Source: Phycisphaeraceae bacterium (GTDB lineage: Bacteria; Planctomycetota; Phycisphaerae; Phycisphaerales; UBA1924). Taken from it: a stretch of DNA of 64,000 bases. Positions 10,553 through 18,545 of the stretch are shown here, piece after piece. A program made the translations under genes and the position numbers. Positions within the stretch are counted from its first letter, which is position 1; every line of letters begins with the position of its first letter. The DNA is taken from the NCBI GenBank assembly GCA_019636675.1, contig JAHBXC010000002.1, positions 310,001 through 374,000 on the forward strand, in the 5' to 3' direction. Below the pieces are notes generated by a model. It had not been told where the DNA came from, did not search any database, and saw nothing but the letters and a program-made list of their open reading frames with translations.

Positions 10553-11257
10553 ATGACCAGCATCCACGCACACGGCGCGCACGGCGCCATCGTCGACGAA
10601 CATCCCGATCACCCCATCGACGGCAACACGCCGCGGGTGGCGTCCCATTTCCGGAATTACGAGGAGCAGTTCGACGCCGGCAAGCTCGGCATGTGGCTCT
10701 TCCTCACCACGGAAATCCTGCTCTTCTCGGGGTTCTTCGTCGCCTACGCCGTCTTCCGCATGCTCTACCCCGAAGCGTTCAAGGGCGCCTCGGAGTACTA
10801 CCTCAACTGGAAGATCGGCTTCGTCAACACCTGCGTGCTCCTGCTGTCGTCCTACACGATCGCCGCGAGCATCCGCAACGCCCAGAAGAACCAGCAGGGC
10901 ATGCTCAAGATCAACCTGCTGATCACCATCCTCTGCGCCGTCTTCTTCCTCGTCGTCAAGCTCGGCTGGGAGTACTGGCCCAAGTACCAGAAGGGCGAGT
11001 TCGGCGGCGGGCTCTTCACCTACTCCGGAGGAACCTGGGACCAGGAGCCGCTCTTCCTCTCCATCTACTGGGTCGCCACCGCCACCCACGGCATCCACGT
11101 CCTCGTCGGCATCTTCATCATCTCGTGGCTCCTCTGGGGCGCCTCCAAGCGACGCTACGGACCCTGGAACTACCTCGCCATCGAGAACACCGGTCTCTAC
11201 TGGCACATCGTCGACCTCATCTGGATCTTCCTCTTCCCCCTCCTGTACCTCGCCTGA
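10553..11257 (+). CDS. coxC: Cytochrome c oxidase subunit III
   Basis: Non-catalytic membrane subunit of the terminal oxidase, 234 residues, with seven hydrophobic segments as expected for the family. The typical motifs are present: KLGMWLFL at the first helix, ATHGIHVLVG in the middle, and YWHIVDLIWIFLFP near the end. The N terminus before the first helix is again His-rich (IHAHGAHG and EHPDHP). A 132-base gap separates it from coxA, longer than other gaps in the operon, but no terminator is visible in it. Subunit III normally stabilises subunit I during turnover. Confidence 0.95.
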   Translation: MTSIHAHGAHGAIVDEHPDHPIDGNTPRVASHFRNYEEQFDAGKLGMWLFLTTEILLFSGFFVAYAVFRMLYPEAFKGASEYYLNWKIGFVNTCVLLLSSYTIAASIRNAQKNQQGMLKINLLITILCAVFFLVVKLGWEYWPKYQKGEFGGGLFTYSGGTWDQEPLFLSIYWVATATHGIHVLVGIFIISWLLWGASKRRYGPWNYLAIENTGLYWHIVDLIWIFLFPLLYLA

Positions 11258-11301
11258 TCCCGGCACTCTCTCACGCGCACCACGCATACGGCCAGACCCA
11301 C

Positions 11302-12045
11302 ATGAGCCACGACCATACCCACGATCATCATCACGACGATCACCACGCCCCCGACGGCCATCACATCTCCTCGCAGCGCACGCTCCTGTCCGTTCTGGGC
11401 GTGCTCCTCGCGCTGACCGTCATCACCGTCATCGTCGCCAAGTATGTCCCCGCCAGCGACGCCGCCCACATGGTCATGGCGCTCATCATCGCCTGCACCA
11501 AGGGATCGCTCGTCTGTCTCTACTTCATGCACCTCATCTATGACCGCATCTTCTACAGCGCGCTCTTCATCTCCTGCCTCTTCGTCATGTCCCTCTTCTT
11601 CATCTTCACCATGCTCGATTTCGCGGGCCGAGGCAGCATGGACCCCGTCCGCGCGCAGCTCATCGTCCCCATGCCCAACAACCGCGTCGAGCTCGCACGC
11701 TTCGACGAACGCGAGCGACTCGGACGCGAACTCTTCCTCGCCAACTGCTCCGTCTGCCACGGCCGCGACGGCCAGGGCGTCGCCGGGCTCGGCGAGGCCC
11801 TCGCCGGCGACGAGTACGTCCGCACCACCAGCATCCCCGACCTCGTCGAGTTCCTGAAGGTCGGCCGCCCCGCCAGCCACCCGCTCAACATCTCCGGCGT
11901 CACCATGCCGGCCCGCGGCGGCAACCCAAACCTCACCGACGAGAACCTCGAGCAGCTCGCCGCATACCTCAAGGTCATGCCGGCGCGCATCTCAGGCCAC
12001 GGCCACGGCCACGGCCACGAAACCAAGGACAGCGGCGCGCACTGA
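11302..12045 (+). CDS. Cytochrome c oxidase subunit IV fused to a cytochrome c domain
   Basis: A two-domain protein of 247 residues. Residues 25-115 form a prokaryotic COX IV-like domain with three membrane helices, including the TKGSLVCLYFMHL segment usual for caa3 subunit IV. After a 25-residue linker a cytochrome c domain begins, with heme motif CSVCH at residues 149-153 and a methionine ligand candidate in TMPARGG. The protein starts with ten His in its first 21 residues and ends with a GHGHGHGH run. The ATG at 11302 is chosen because the upstream frame overlaps coxC out of frame. Subunit IV is normally a heme-free stand-alone protein, so the fusion adds a further c heme to the oxidase. 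Cytochrome c and COX IV assignments are firm; the electron path is inferred. Confidence 0.88.
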   Translation: MSHDHTHDHHHDDHHAPDGHHISSQRTLLSVLGVLLALTVITVIVAKYVPASDAAHMVMALIIACTKGSLVCLYFMHLIYDRIFYSALFISCLFVMSLFFIFTMLDFAGRGSMDPVRAQLIVPMPNNRVELARFDERERLGRELFLANCSVCHGRDGQGVAGLGEALAGDEYVRTTSIPDLVEFLKVGRPASHPLNISGVTMPARGGNPNLTDENLEQLAAYLKVMPARISGHGHGHGHETKDSGAH

Positions 12046-12079
12046 CGCGCCGACCGCCCGACACGGAGCACGCACGCGC

Positions 12080-12970
12080 ATGAGCCGACCCACGCCGCGA
12101 GCACGGATCCTCGGCCTCGCGATCCTCGCCCTCGCCGCGATCACGCTCGGGGTCTCCCTCCCGGCTATGGCGCGACAGATCCGAGCGCAGAACGCCGACG
12201 CAGACCTCCCGTTCTTCGGCATGCGCTCCCCCGACCCCGCCGCCATCCCCTTCGTCAACGATGCCGCCACCTTCGTGTGGGGCGTCAACGCAGGAACCGC
12301 GCCCGTCACGCTCACCCTCGTCGACAGGGAGGGCGCCCCGTTCCTGCGCGCCGACTACCGCGGCGAGTCGCACCTCGTCGCCATCACCGGCACGGTCGAC
12401 ACGCGACTTCCCGGTCTCGCCCGCTTCCGCGAGAACCAGATCAAGCTCGAGGTCATCACCGAGCAGCGCCCCAGACTCGCCGCCACCGACCGCGACGCGC
12501 CGACGAAAACCGCGCCCGACCGCCTCGTCCTCGCCGCGAGGATCGAGCGCGAGGTCGACCTCGCCAAAGACGCCTCCCCGATGGCAGGCGTCGTCGATCG
12601 CAAATCGTGGCGCTACGAGCTCGTCGAGTTCGTCCCGCTTGGCGTTGAGTCCGACCGCGCCATGATCGTCCACGAGATCGCCTACGCCGACATGCCCGAG
12701 CACGAGCGGACATGGCAGTACGCCGCCGCCCTCGCCGTTACCCCGCCCACCAAGCTCCCGAAACTGAAAGAGCCGATGGGCTCCAACCGGGGCCTCGACG
12801 GCGTCACCTGGCCCTTCCCGCTCGCCGGGGCCGGAGGCCTGCTCCTGGTGATCGGCGTGATGGTGTTCGGCAGCTCCTTCGTGAAACGCCCGGCCGACAG
12901 CGACCCCCGGCCAGACGCCGGCGCGCGGGCCCGAGAAGAGAAAGCCCCTTCCCGCCCCGCCAACGCTTGA
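12080..12970 (+). CDS. Unknown two-helix membrane protein at the end of the respiratory operon
   Basis: I do not recognise this protein of 296 residues. It has an N-terminal helix (about residues 9-30), a large soluble domain (about 35-245) that is probably outside the membrane, a second helix (about 252-272), and a basic, proline-rich tail. The soluble domain lacks cysteine pairs and CXXCH motifs, so it binds no c heme, and no clear enzymatic motif is visible. It starts 34 bases after the COX IV fusion gene and is followed by the tRNA gene, so it is the last gene of the operon. Context suggests an oxidase assembly or accessory role, which is inference only. Confidence 0.78.
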   Translation: MSRPTPRARILGLAILALAAITLGVSLPAMARQIRAQNADADLPFFGMRSPDPAAIPFVNDAATFVWGVNAGTAPVTLTLVDREGAPFLRADYRGESHLVAITGTVDTRLPGLARFRENQIKLEVITEQRPRLAATDRDAPTKTAPDRLVLAARIEREVDLAKDASPMAGVVDRKSWRYELVEFVPLGVESDRAMIVHEIAYADMPEHERTWQYAAALAVTPPTKLPKLKEPMGSNRGLDGVTWPFPLAGAGGLLLVIGVMVFGSSFVKRPADSDPRPDAGARAREEKAPSRPANA

Positions 12971-13093
12971 TTCGAGCGTGTTCGAGGGTACCGTTCCCGC
13001 CCCGTCGCCCCTCCGAAGTCCGGCCCCGATCGGTCCGAAAGAGGTTCGACACCCGCCCCGGAAGCCCAGCCGAAGGGGCACGACAACCGACTT

Positions 13094-13165
13094 TCCCCGA
13101 TAGCTCAATGGTAGAGCGAGCGGCTGTTAACCGCTAGGTTGTAGGTTCGAGTCCTACTCGGGGAG
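13094..13165 (+). tRNA. tRNA-Asn (anticodon GTT)
   Basis: A complete cloverleaf can be folded by eye. The acceptor stem TCCCCGA pairs with TCGGGGA, the D stem is GCTC/GAGC, the anticodon stem AGCGG pairs with CCGCT around loop CTGTTAA, and the T stem GTAGG pairs with CCTAC around TTCGAGT. The anticodon is GTT, reading AAC and AAT, and the discriminator base is G as usual for tRNA-Asn. The 3' CCA is not encoded and must be added after transcription. Confidence 0.97.
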
Positions 13166-13173
13166 CTTTCAGA

Positions 13174-13200
13174 CCCCAGGCCCGCCGCCTGGGGTTTTTT
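13174..13200 (+). terminator. Rho-independent terminator after tRNA-Asn
   Basis: An eight-base-pair stem CCCCAGGC/GCCTGGGG with a five-base loop is followed directly by six T. It lies nine bases after the tRNA and ends both the tRNA transcript and any read-through from the respiratory operon. Confidence 0.92.
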
Positions 13201-13202
13201 CG

Positions 13203-13231
13203 TTGGCGTCGGTCCCTCGATCCGGTACGCT
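13203..13231 (+). promoter_or_regulatory. Candidate sigma-70-type promoter for the FG-GAP protein gene
   Basis: TTGGCG and TACGCT are separated by 17 bases just after the terminator. The start of transcription would be near 13238, leaving a leader of about 43 bases with a GGGAG ribosome site before the ATG at 13282. The -10 box belongs to the recurring GTANNNT pattern of this window. Confidence 0.45.
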
Positions 13232-13281
13232 GGGCCCCAGTCCCCGTCCTGCCCCGTCTGCGCGATCTCTGGGAGCGCCCG

Positions 13282-15609
13282 ATGCCTCGATTCCGACTCG
13301 CCGACGCTGCGTGCCTGCTCGCCGCGATCTGCCCCATCGCCCAGGGATCCACACCCCAGGACCACCTTCTCTACGCCGCGCCCATTTTCTCTGCCGGCTG
13401 GAACGCGAACTCCGTTGTCGTCGCGGATTTCAACGCCGACGGCGTTCCCGATGTCGCGCTTTCGTTCCTGTTAGGCGTCGAAGTGCTCTTCGGGAACCCG
13501 GACGGGACGGTTCAGCCCGCCACCAGATATGCCGCGGGCGATCAGCCACGATCCGTTGCCGTCGGGGACTTCAACGCCGACGGTTTCCTCGACCTCGTCG
13601 TGGCGAACAGCGGCGAGCAGAACAACACCGTGAGGGTGCTGCTGGGCAACCCCGACGGGACCTTTCAACCCGCGACCAGCATCCCGGTGGGCGCCCGCGC
13701 CTGGGCGCTCGCCGTCGGCGATCTCAACTCCGACGGCGTGCTGGATCTCGCGGTCACCAACAACCTCAACCCAGGAAGGGTCACCGTTCTGCTCGGCAAC
13801 GGCGACGGCTCGTTCCAGCCCGGCGTCCAGTACGCGACGGGCCGAAACCCGCAGTCCGTCGCGTTGGGTGACATGAACAACGACGGGCATCTCGATCTCG
13901 TCGTCGCCGACAACGCGAACCAGAGCGTCAGCATCCTTCTCGGGCACGGCGATGGGACATTCGACTTCAGGCAAGCGTTCTTGAGCGGGCCCGAGCCGCG
14001 CGCAGTCGCGCTCGGCGACTTGAACGGTGACGGGATTCTCGATGTCGCGCTCGCGCGGAACGGCGCGGTGAGCGTGCTGCTCGGCGTCGGCGATGGCACT
14101 CTGGAAACGAAGCAGGACTACACGACCGGGAACTTCCCGATCGCCGTCGCCATCACCGATGTGAGCGGCGACGGGATTCCCGACATCGTCGCCGCGAACT
14201 CGGGAAGCAACAGCGTCAGCGTGCTGGTCGGCAACGGGGACGGGACCCTTCAGCCCAGGCGTAACTTCGCCGCAGGCGCCAGCCCGCAGTCCATCGCGGT
14301 CCGCGACATGAACTCGAACGGTCGCAAGGATGTCGTCGTGGGCAACGCGGCGGGAATCAGCGTGCTCTTCGCGGATCAGAACAGGGATTTCCCGGCCAGA
14401 TCAGACATCCTGACCGGAGCGCGTCCGAGCGCTCTCGCCGTCGGTGATCTGAATGGGGATGGCATACCTGATGTCGTGACCGCGAACTTCCATTCCGGGA
14501 ATGTGAGCGTGCTCCTGAGTCAGGGAGATGGCGCCTACGCACCGCGGCAGGACTACACGGTCCCAAGCAATCCGACCGCCGTCGTCATCGGCGATTTCAA
14601 CCTGGACGGCGAGCCCGACCTCGCCGCCTCCAGCCTGGGAAGTGGCGGAGTTGTCAGCATTCTGCTCGGGACCGGGACCGGGGTCTTCGTGCCCGCGATC
14701 GGGATCCTGACGGGTGTGCGGGCAGACACACTCGTGAGTGCCGACTTCAACAACGACGGGTCGCTCGATCTCGTGCTGATGAGGTTCGGTGCTCCCAGCC
14801 CTTTGATGCTCGCGCTGGGCAACGGCGACGGCACATTTCAACCGCTCTCCGTGATACCAGACAGCGACTACGGAACTCTCGCGGCGCGAGACCTGGACGG
14901 CGACGGCGCAATCGACCTCATCGTCACAAACTACCCAACGGGTACCCTCAGCGTGTGGATGGGGAACGGCGATGGCTCATTCCAGGACGCCGTCGTTTAC
15001 ACCGCAGGAGCAAGACCCATCGGGAGCGCGTCTGGCGATCTTGATGGTGACGGCAAACTCGACCTCGTGGTGACGAACTTCGACAGCAACACGCTGAGCA
15101 TCTTCCGCGGCAACGGCGACGGGACATTCCTGCCAGCGGTTGAGATCGAATCCGGAATACAACCTTTCGGCGTCGCGATCCACGATGTGAACGGCGACGG
15201 GCGCCAGGACATCATCGTCACGCTGAAGTACCTCCCGGGCGCCGTTGCCGTGTTCCCGGGCAACGGCGACGGAACCTTCCGTGCCCCGATGACCTTTTCG
15301 ACAGGCGCGTTCCCTTCCCACATCTTGATTTCGGATTTCAACGCCGACGGGCTCCCGGACATCGTGGTCGCGAACACCTCGGACAACTCCGTCAGCATCC
15401 TCTTTCGCCGCGACGCGGAAGCGCAGCCACCCGCGTGCCCCGGCGACGCCAACGGCGACGGCGTCGTGAACTTCGCCGATCTGAACATCGTGCTGGGCCA
15501 GTTCGGCGCGTCGGGCCAGGGCCTCCCCGGCGACATCAACAACGACGGCGTGATCAACTTCGCGGACCTCAACCTCGTCCTCGCCGACTTTGGGCAGTCC
15601 TGCGGCTGA
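13282..15609 (+). CDS. Secreted FG-GAP/VCBS repeat protein with C-terminal dockerin-like pair
   Basis: Exported protein of 775 residues. An N-terminal signal peptide (about residues 1-26, cleavage near AQG-S) is followed by 14 repeats of 47-50 residues. Each has a calcium-binding DxNxDGxxDxVV loop and most have a GNGDGTF turn, as in FG-GAP or VCBS beta-propellers. Residues 719-775 hold two dockerin-like calcium loops (GDANGDGVVNFADLN and GDINNDGVINFADLN) bracketed by cysteines at the first position and next to the last residue. This tail recurs in three other proteins of the window. Family proteins are surface or extracellular binding proteins. The substrate is unknown and no enzymatic domain is visible. 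Confidence 0.92.
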   Translation: MPRFRLADAACLLAAICPIAQGSTPQDHLLYAAPIFSAGWNANSVVVADFNADGVPDVALSFLLGVEVLFGNPDGTVQPATRYAAGDQPRSVAVGDFNADGFLDLVVANSGEQNNTVRVLLGNPDGTFQPATSIPVGARAWALAVGDLNSDGVLDLAVTNNLNPGRVTVLLGNGDGSFQPGVQYATGRNPQSVALGDMNNDGHLDLVVADNANQSVSILLGHGDGTFDFRQAFLSGPEPRAVALGDLNGDGILDVALARNGAVSVLLGVGDGTLETKQDYTTGNFPIAVAITDVSGDGIPDIVAANSGSNSVSVLVGNGDGTLQPRRNFAAGASPQSIAVRDMNSNGRKDVVVGNAAGISVLFADQNRDFPARSDILTGARPSALAVGDLNGDGIPDVVTANFHSGNVSVLLSQGDGAYAPRQDYTVPSNPTAVVIGDFNLDGEPDLAASSLGSGGVVSILLGTGTGVFVPAIGILTGVRADTLVSADFNNDGSLDLVLMRFGAPSPLMLALGNGDGTFQPLSVIPDSDYGTLAARDLDGDGAIDLIVTNYPTGTLSVWMGNGDGSFQDAVVYTAGARPIGSASGDLDGDGKLDLVVTNFDSNTLSIFRGNGDGTFLPAVEIESGIQPFGVAIHDVNGDGRQDIIVTLKYLPGAVAVFPGNGDGTFRAPMTFSTGAFPSHILISDFNADGLPDIVVANTSDNSVSILFRRDAEAQPPACPGDANGDGVVNFADLNIVLGQFGASGQGLPGDINNDGVINFADLNLVLADFGQSCG
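13426..15413 (+). repeat. Fourteen in-frame FG-GAP repeat units
   Basis: Protein-level tandem repeats inside the preceding gene. I count 14 DxNxDG-type loops at intervals of about 47-50 codons, with degenerate versions at units 6, 7 and 9 (DVSGDG, DMNSNG, DFNLDG). Nucleotide identity between units is low, so the array is old and not a recent expansion. Fourteen units would fit two seven-bladed propellers. Confidence 0.87.
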
Positions 15610-15684
15610 AGCGCCGGAGACGGCTATCCGGAAACAGCGTCGCCGACCGGTGTTCTGGACCGTGGCGGGCGGAGAGGCCCGTCG

Positions 15685-15691
15685 GTAGAGT
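15685..15691 (+). promoter_or_regulatory. Candidate -10 box directly before a start codon (GTAGAGT)
   Basis: TAGAGT ends seven bases before the ATG at 15699, so transcription would begin at or next to the start codon. No convincing -35 box is seen; TGGCGG at 15663-15668 has 17-base spacing but matches poorly. Confidence 0.4.
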
Positions 15692-15698
15692 GGAAAGG

Positions 15699-16409
15699 AT
15701 GCTCCACCCACGCATCCGTCGCGGTCTTCTTGCTCGCAAGATCACGAACCTCGCACTGCCGCTGGCGTGCTTCGTCACGCTCGGCGCGTGCGAGTCCGGG
15801 GGGCAGACGGGCGCGGTTGTCGGCGCGGGTTTCGGCGCGCTGATGGGTCAGGCCATCGGCGGCAACACTTCCGGCACGCTGGTCGGGGCGGCGGTCGGGA
15901 CCGGCGCCGGCTACATGATCGGCAACGAGCGCGACCGACAGGGGGCTCGCGAGGAACAGGCCAGGCGCGACCGCGAACGCGAGCGTCGCGATCGCGAGCA
16001 CGAGGCAGCGCTGCGCACGCTCGAGGCGCGCCAGGCGGAGATCGAATCCCAGTCGTCTCAGCCCACGACGGGAACCTTCATCCCGCCGAAGTGGCCCGCC
16101 TCGACGCCCGAGATGAGGCCGTTCGCCGACTCCGCGTGGCGTGTCGCCTCGATGACGCCACCGCCCCGCCGCGCGTTCGAGTCGATGACGCTGCATTTCC
16201 AGCCCAACGGCCACGTCGTGACTACGACGATCTTCCCCGGAGGCAGGATGAACGTCGCGTCCGAGACCTACCGCGTCGTCGGCAACACGATGATCATCAA
16301 CGGGTCCGACTATCTCACGAACTCGGCGTGGACGCTCACGGAATCGACGCTGACGCTCATCAACCAGGGCTTCCGGACAACGCTCGAGCGCATCGGCGTC
16401 GGCGACTGA
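15699..16409 (+). CDS. Glycine-zipper lipoprotein with C-terminal beta domain (copy 1)
   Basis: Lipoprotein of 236 residues. The signal ends in LGAC with the lipidated cysteine at residue 31. Residues 33-80 are a glycine-zipper segment with regularly spaced Gly, as in outer-membrane-associated SlyB/OmpA-type zippers. A very charged helix (about 80-115, ERDRQGAREEQARRDRERER) is probably a coiled coil. The C-terminal 90 residues, with MTLHFQPNGHVVTTT and LIINGSDYL-like strands, look like a small beta barrel or META-like fold. A close paralog lies at 39171. Upstream extension of the frame overlaps the previous gene and has no signal. Function is unknown; an envelope-stabilising role is a guess from the architecture. 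Confidence 0.9.
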   Translation: MLHPRIRRGLLARKITNLALPLACFVTLGACESGGQTGAVVGAGFGALMGQAIGGNTSGTLVGAAVGTGAGYMIGNERDRQGAREEQARRDRERERRDREHEAALRTLEARQAEIESQSSQPTTGTFIPPKWPASTPEMRPFADSAWRVASMTPPPRRAFESMTLHFQPNGHVVTTTIFPGGRMNVASETYRVVGNTMIINGSDYLTNSAWTLTESTLTLINQGFRTTLERIGVGD

Positions 16410-16445
16410 TTCTTTCGCAGCCAGCCCGTCAACCAGCCGGGATCT

Positions 16446-16452
16446 GTAGACT
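16446..16452 (+). promoter_or_regulatory. Candidate -10 box for the SulP gene (GTAGACT)
   Basis: TAGACT lies 20 bases before the GTG at 16473 and 47 before the GTG at 16500. It shares the GTANNNT form with other upstream elements in the window. No good -35 box is visible. Confidence 0.35.
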
Positions 16453-16472
16453 GCTTTCTGGTCCGAACCCTC

Positions 16473-18227
16473 GTGCCGCAGAAAGGTGCGACAGCGCCAG
16501 TGGCCGACAGCGAACGCCCATCCTTCACCGGTTTCCACGCGAGGTTCGCGCTCGTTCCAACCCTCGCGGGGTATCGGCTCGGCTGGCTGAGGAACGACCT
16601 CGGCGCCGGGCTGGCCGTTGCTGCGGTTGCGCTGCCGATCGCGCTGGCGTATCCCGCCCTCGCGGGGCTGTCGCCCCAGACGGGCTTTTACGCGAGCATC
16701 GCCTCGCTGCTCGCGTACGCGGCGTTCGGTTCGTCACGCCGGCTGATGGTCGGTCCCGACGCCGCGACGCTCACCGTGCTCGCGGGCGTGTTCGCGTCGA
16801 TACTTGTTCAGTTGCCGGGCCTCACCGCCGACCAGCGAGCCGCCGCCGCCGCGCTGATCGCGATCGGGGCGGGGGTGATCTGTCTCCTCGGGCGTGTGCT
16901 GGGCATCGGCGCGCTGGCGAACTTCCTGTCGCGTCCGATCCTCACCGGGTTCTTCGCCGGCATCTCGCTCACGATCATGACCGGGCAGATCGGACGGCTC
17001 ACTGGCCTGCATATCGACGCCGATGGGATCGTCCGGCCCGTTGTCGAGATGCTGCGCGAGTCGTCCGGGATCCACTGGGTGTCGGTGTTCGTCGGCCTCA
17101 CGATGTTCGCGATACTCGAGGTTGCGCGGGTCGCGCGATCGCCCGTGCCCGGTCCGGTCATCGTGGTCGTTGCGGCCATCGTCCTCTCGGCGTTGCTTGG
17201 TCTTGAGGCGCGCGGCGTGGCCGTCGTGGGTGATCTGCCGGCGGCGCTGCCCGCGCTCGGACTGCCGGGTGTCTCGGGTCTTCCCCTCGCATCGATCGCG
17301 CTCGGCTCCGCCGCGGTCGCGGTGATCAGTTTCGGCTCCGGCATCATCACCGCACGGAGTTTCGCCGCACGGACCGACGAAACCGTGGACTCGAACCGTG
17401 AACTCATCGGCTTCGGCGCCGCGAACATCGCCTGCGGGCTCGCTGGCGGCTTCCCGGTGACCGGCGCCGCCTCACGCACCGCCGTCAACATCTCGTCCGG
17501 CGGCAGGAGTCAGGTGTCGGGCCTCGTCGCGGCGGGCATGCTCGTGCTCGCGATCGTGTATCTCGGACCGGTTCTCCGCATCCTGCCGCTGCCGGCGCTG
17601 GGCGCGATCCTGTTCTCGGCCGCGGTGCACATGATCGACTTCCGAACGCTCGCTGAGATACGGCGGATCTCCCGGATCGAGTTCGCGTTCGCGATGATGG
17701 CGCTGGTCGGGCCCATCGCGTTCGGAGTACTGCAGGGGGTCGCCGTCGCGATCGTCGTCTCGCTCGTGCATGTGATCCATAAAGGCATGCATCCCCGGGT
17801 CGTTCAACTCGGGCGCATCCCCGGTCGGGCGGGGTTCTTTAAACTTCATCGCCACGCCGACGCTCGCCCTGCGCCAGGCGTCGTCATCGTGCTCATTGAG
17901 GGCGACCTGCTCTTCTTCGCGGTCGACAACGTGAAGAGCGCCCTCATGAAGCACTCAGGCGCGTTGGACGGCCATGTCCGCTGGGTGATCTTCGATGCGG
18001 GCGTGATGGCGCAGATCGACACCACCGGCGCGGCGATGCTTCACGAAGCGAACCGTTCGCTCGCGAAACGTGGAGTTCGGCTCGCGCTCTCCGGCCTGCA
18101 CCACGAGGTTCGACAACTGCTCGATCGCGCCGGCGTCACCGACGCGATCGGGAAAGACATGGTCTTCGACAACCTCGACGAGGCGCTGCGCGCGTTCGAG
18201 GCGCAGCGTGACACGGTGCGCGAATGA
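16473..18227 (+). CDS. SulP-family anion transporter with STAS domain
   Basis: Membrane transporter of 584 residues from the SLC26/SulP family, which moves sulfate, bicarbonate or similar anions. Residues 35-425 hold the hydrophobic core, with the usual LAGLSPQTGFYAS motif after the first helices and a GPDAATL segment near the third helix. A cytoplasmic STAS domain occupies about residues 450-575, including the DTTGAAML loop. The substrate cannot be told from sequence alone. The start is uncertain: the GTG at 16473 gives 584 residues, while a second GTG at 16500, preceded by GAAAGG, would shorten the protein by nine. It is preceded by its own -10-like box, so it is probably transcribed alone. 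Confidence 0.93.
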   Translation: MPQKGATAPVADSERPSFTGFHARFALVPTLAGYRLGWLRNDLGAGLAVAAVALPIALAYPALAGLSPQTGFYASIASLLAYAAFGSSRRLMVGPDAATLTVLAGVFASILVQLPGLTADQRAAAAALIAIGAGVICLLGRVLGIGALANFLSRPILTGFFAGISLTIMTGQIGRLTGLHIDADGIVRPVVEMLRESSGIHWVSVFVGLTMFAILEVARVARSPVPGPVIVVVAAIVLSALLGLEARGVAVVGDLPAALPALGLPGVSGLPLASIALGSAAVAVISFGSGIITARSFAARTDETVDSNRELIGFGAANIACGLAGGFPVTGAASRTAVNISSGGRSQVSGLVAAGMLVLAIVYLGPVLRILPLPALGAILFSAAVHMIDFRTLAEIRRISRIEFAFAMMALVGPIAFGVLQGVAVAIVVSLVHVIHKGMHPRVVQLGRIPGRAGFFKLHRHADARPAPGVVIVLIEGDLLFFAVDNVKSALMKHSGALDGHVRWVIFDAGVMAQIDTTGAAMLHEANRSLAKRGVRLALSGLHHEVRQLLDRAGVTDAIGKDMVFDNLDEALRAFEAQRDTVRE

Positions 18228-18545
18228 GGCAGGCGCGAGCCCGGGGATACCTCTGGTTGCCACAGTGGCAAAGCGGTGGAATCTCCGCAGCGACGCGAGT
18301 TTCCACGCAACCGTCACACCGCGTGTCCCGCGCTGTTGTTCAGCGGGTAAGTGACTGCAGGGAATGGGCTTGCGATCCTCGACGCGAGACGATGGCCATC
18401 GCTGCAGCTGCGACTCGGTCTCGCGAAAGATTGTCGCGGAACATCTTGAAGCGAAAGGCCTTCGTGTACAATCGAAGTACCGCCTCGCTGTTTCATGACG
18501 AAGCAGCGCAGCGCGGATCGCTGATCAGCATTCGGAGATTGACAC
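18228..18545 (+). other. Intergenic region of 318 bases with one candidate promoter
   Basis: Between the SulP gene and the SYLF lipoprotein gene. No reading frame with coding character or recognisable RNA gene is seen. It is less GC-rich towards its right end, where the promoter candidate at 18446-18472 lies. The left part contains short inverted repeats such as TTGCCACAGTGGCAA, an eight-base-arm palindrome near 18256 that might be an operator. Confidence 0.6.
18446..18472 (+). promoter_or_regulatory. Candidate promoter for the SYLF lipoprotein gene
   Basis: TTGAAG and TACAAT are separated by 15 bases, a short spacing. The -10 is the best match to the consensus in this window. A leader of about 67 bases would result. 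Confidence 0.37.

Noticed and set aside
12000..12030. GGCCAC repeats near the end of the COX IV fusion gene as a DNA repeat element
   Set aside because: They are in-frame codons for the GHGHGHGH tail and not an independent repeat.
13105..13365. Short minus-strand frames across the tRNA gene
   Set aside because: They run through a well-folded tRNA and its terminator and have no conserved features.
13426..15413. Regular spacing in the FG-GAP gene as a possible CRISPR or minisatellite
   Set aside because: The repeats are conserved only at protein level, are about 145 bases long, and have no identical repeat-spacer pattern.
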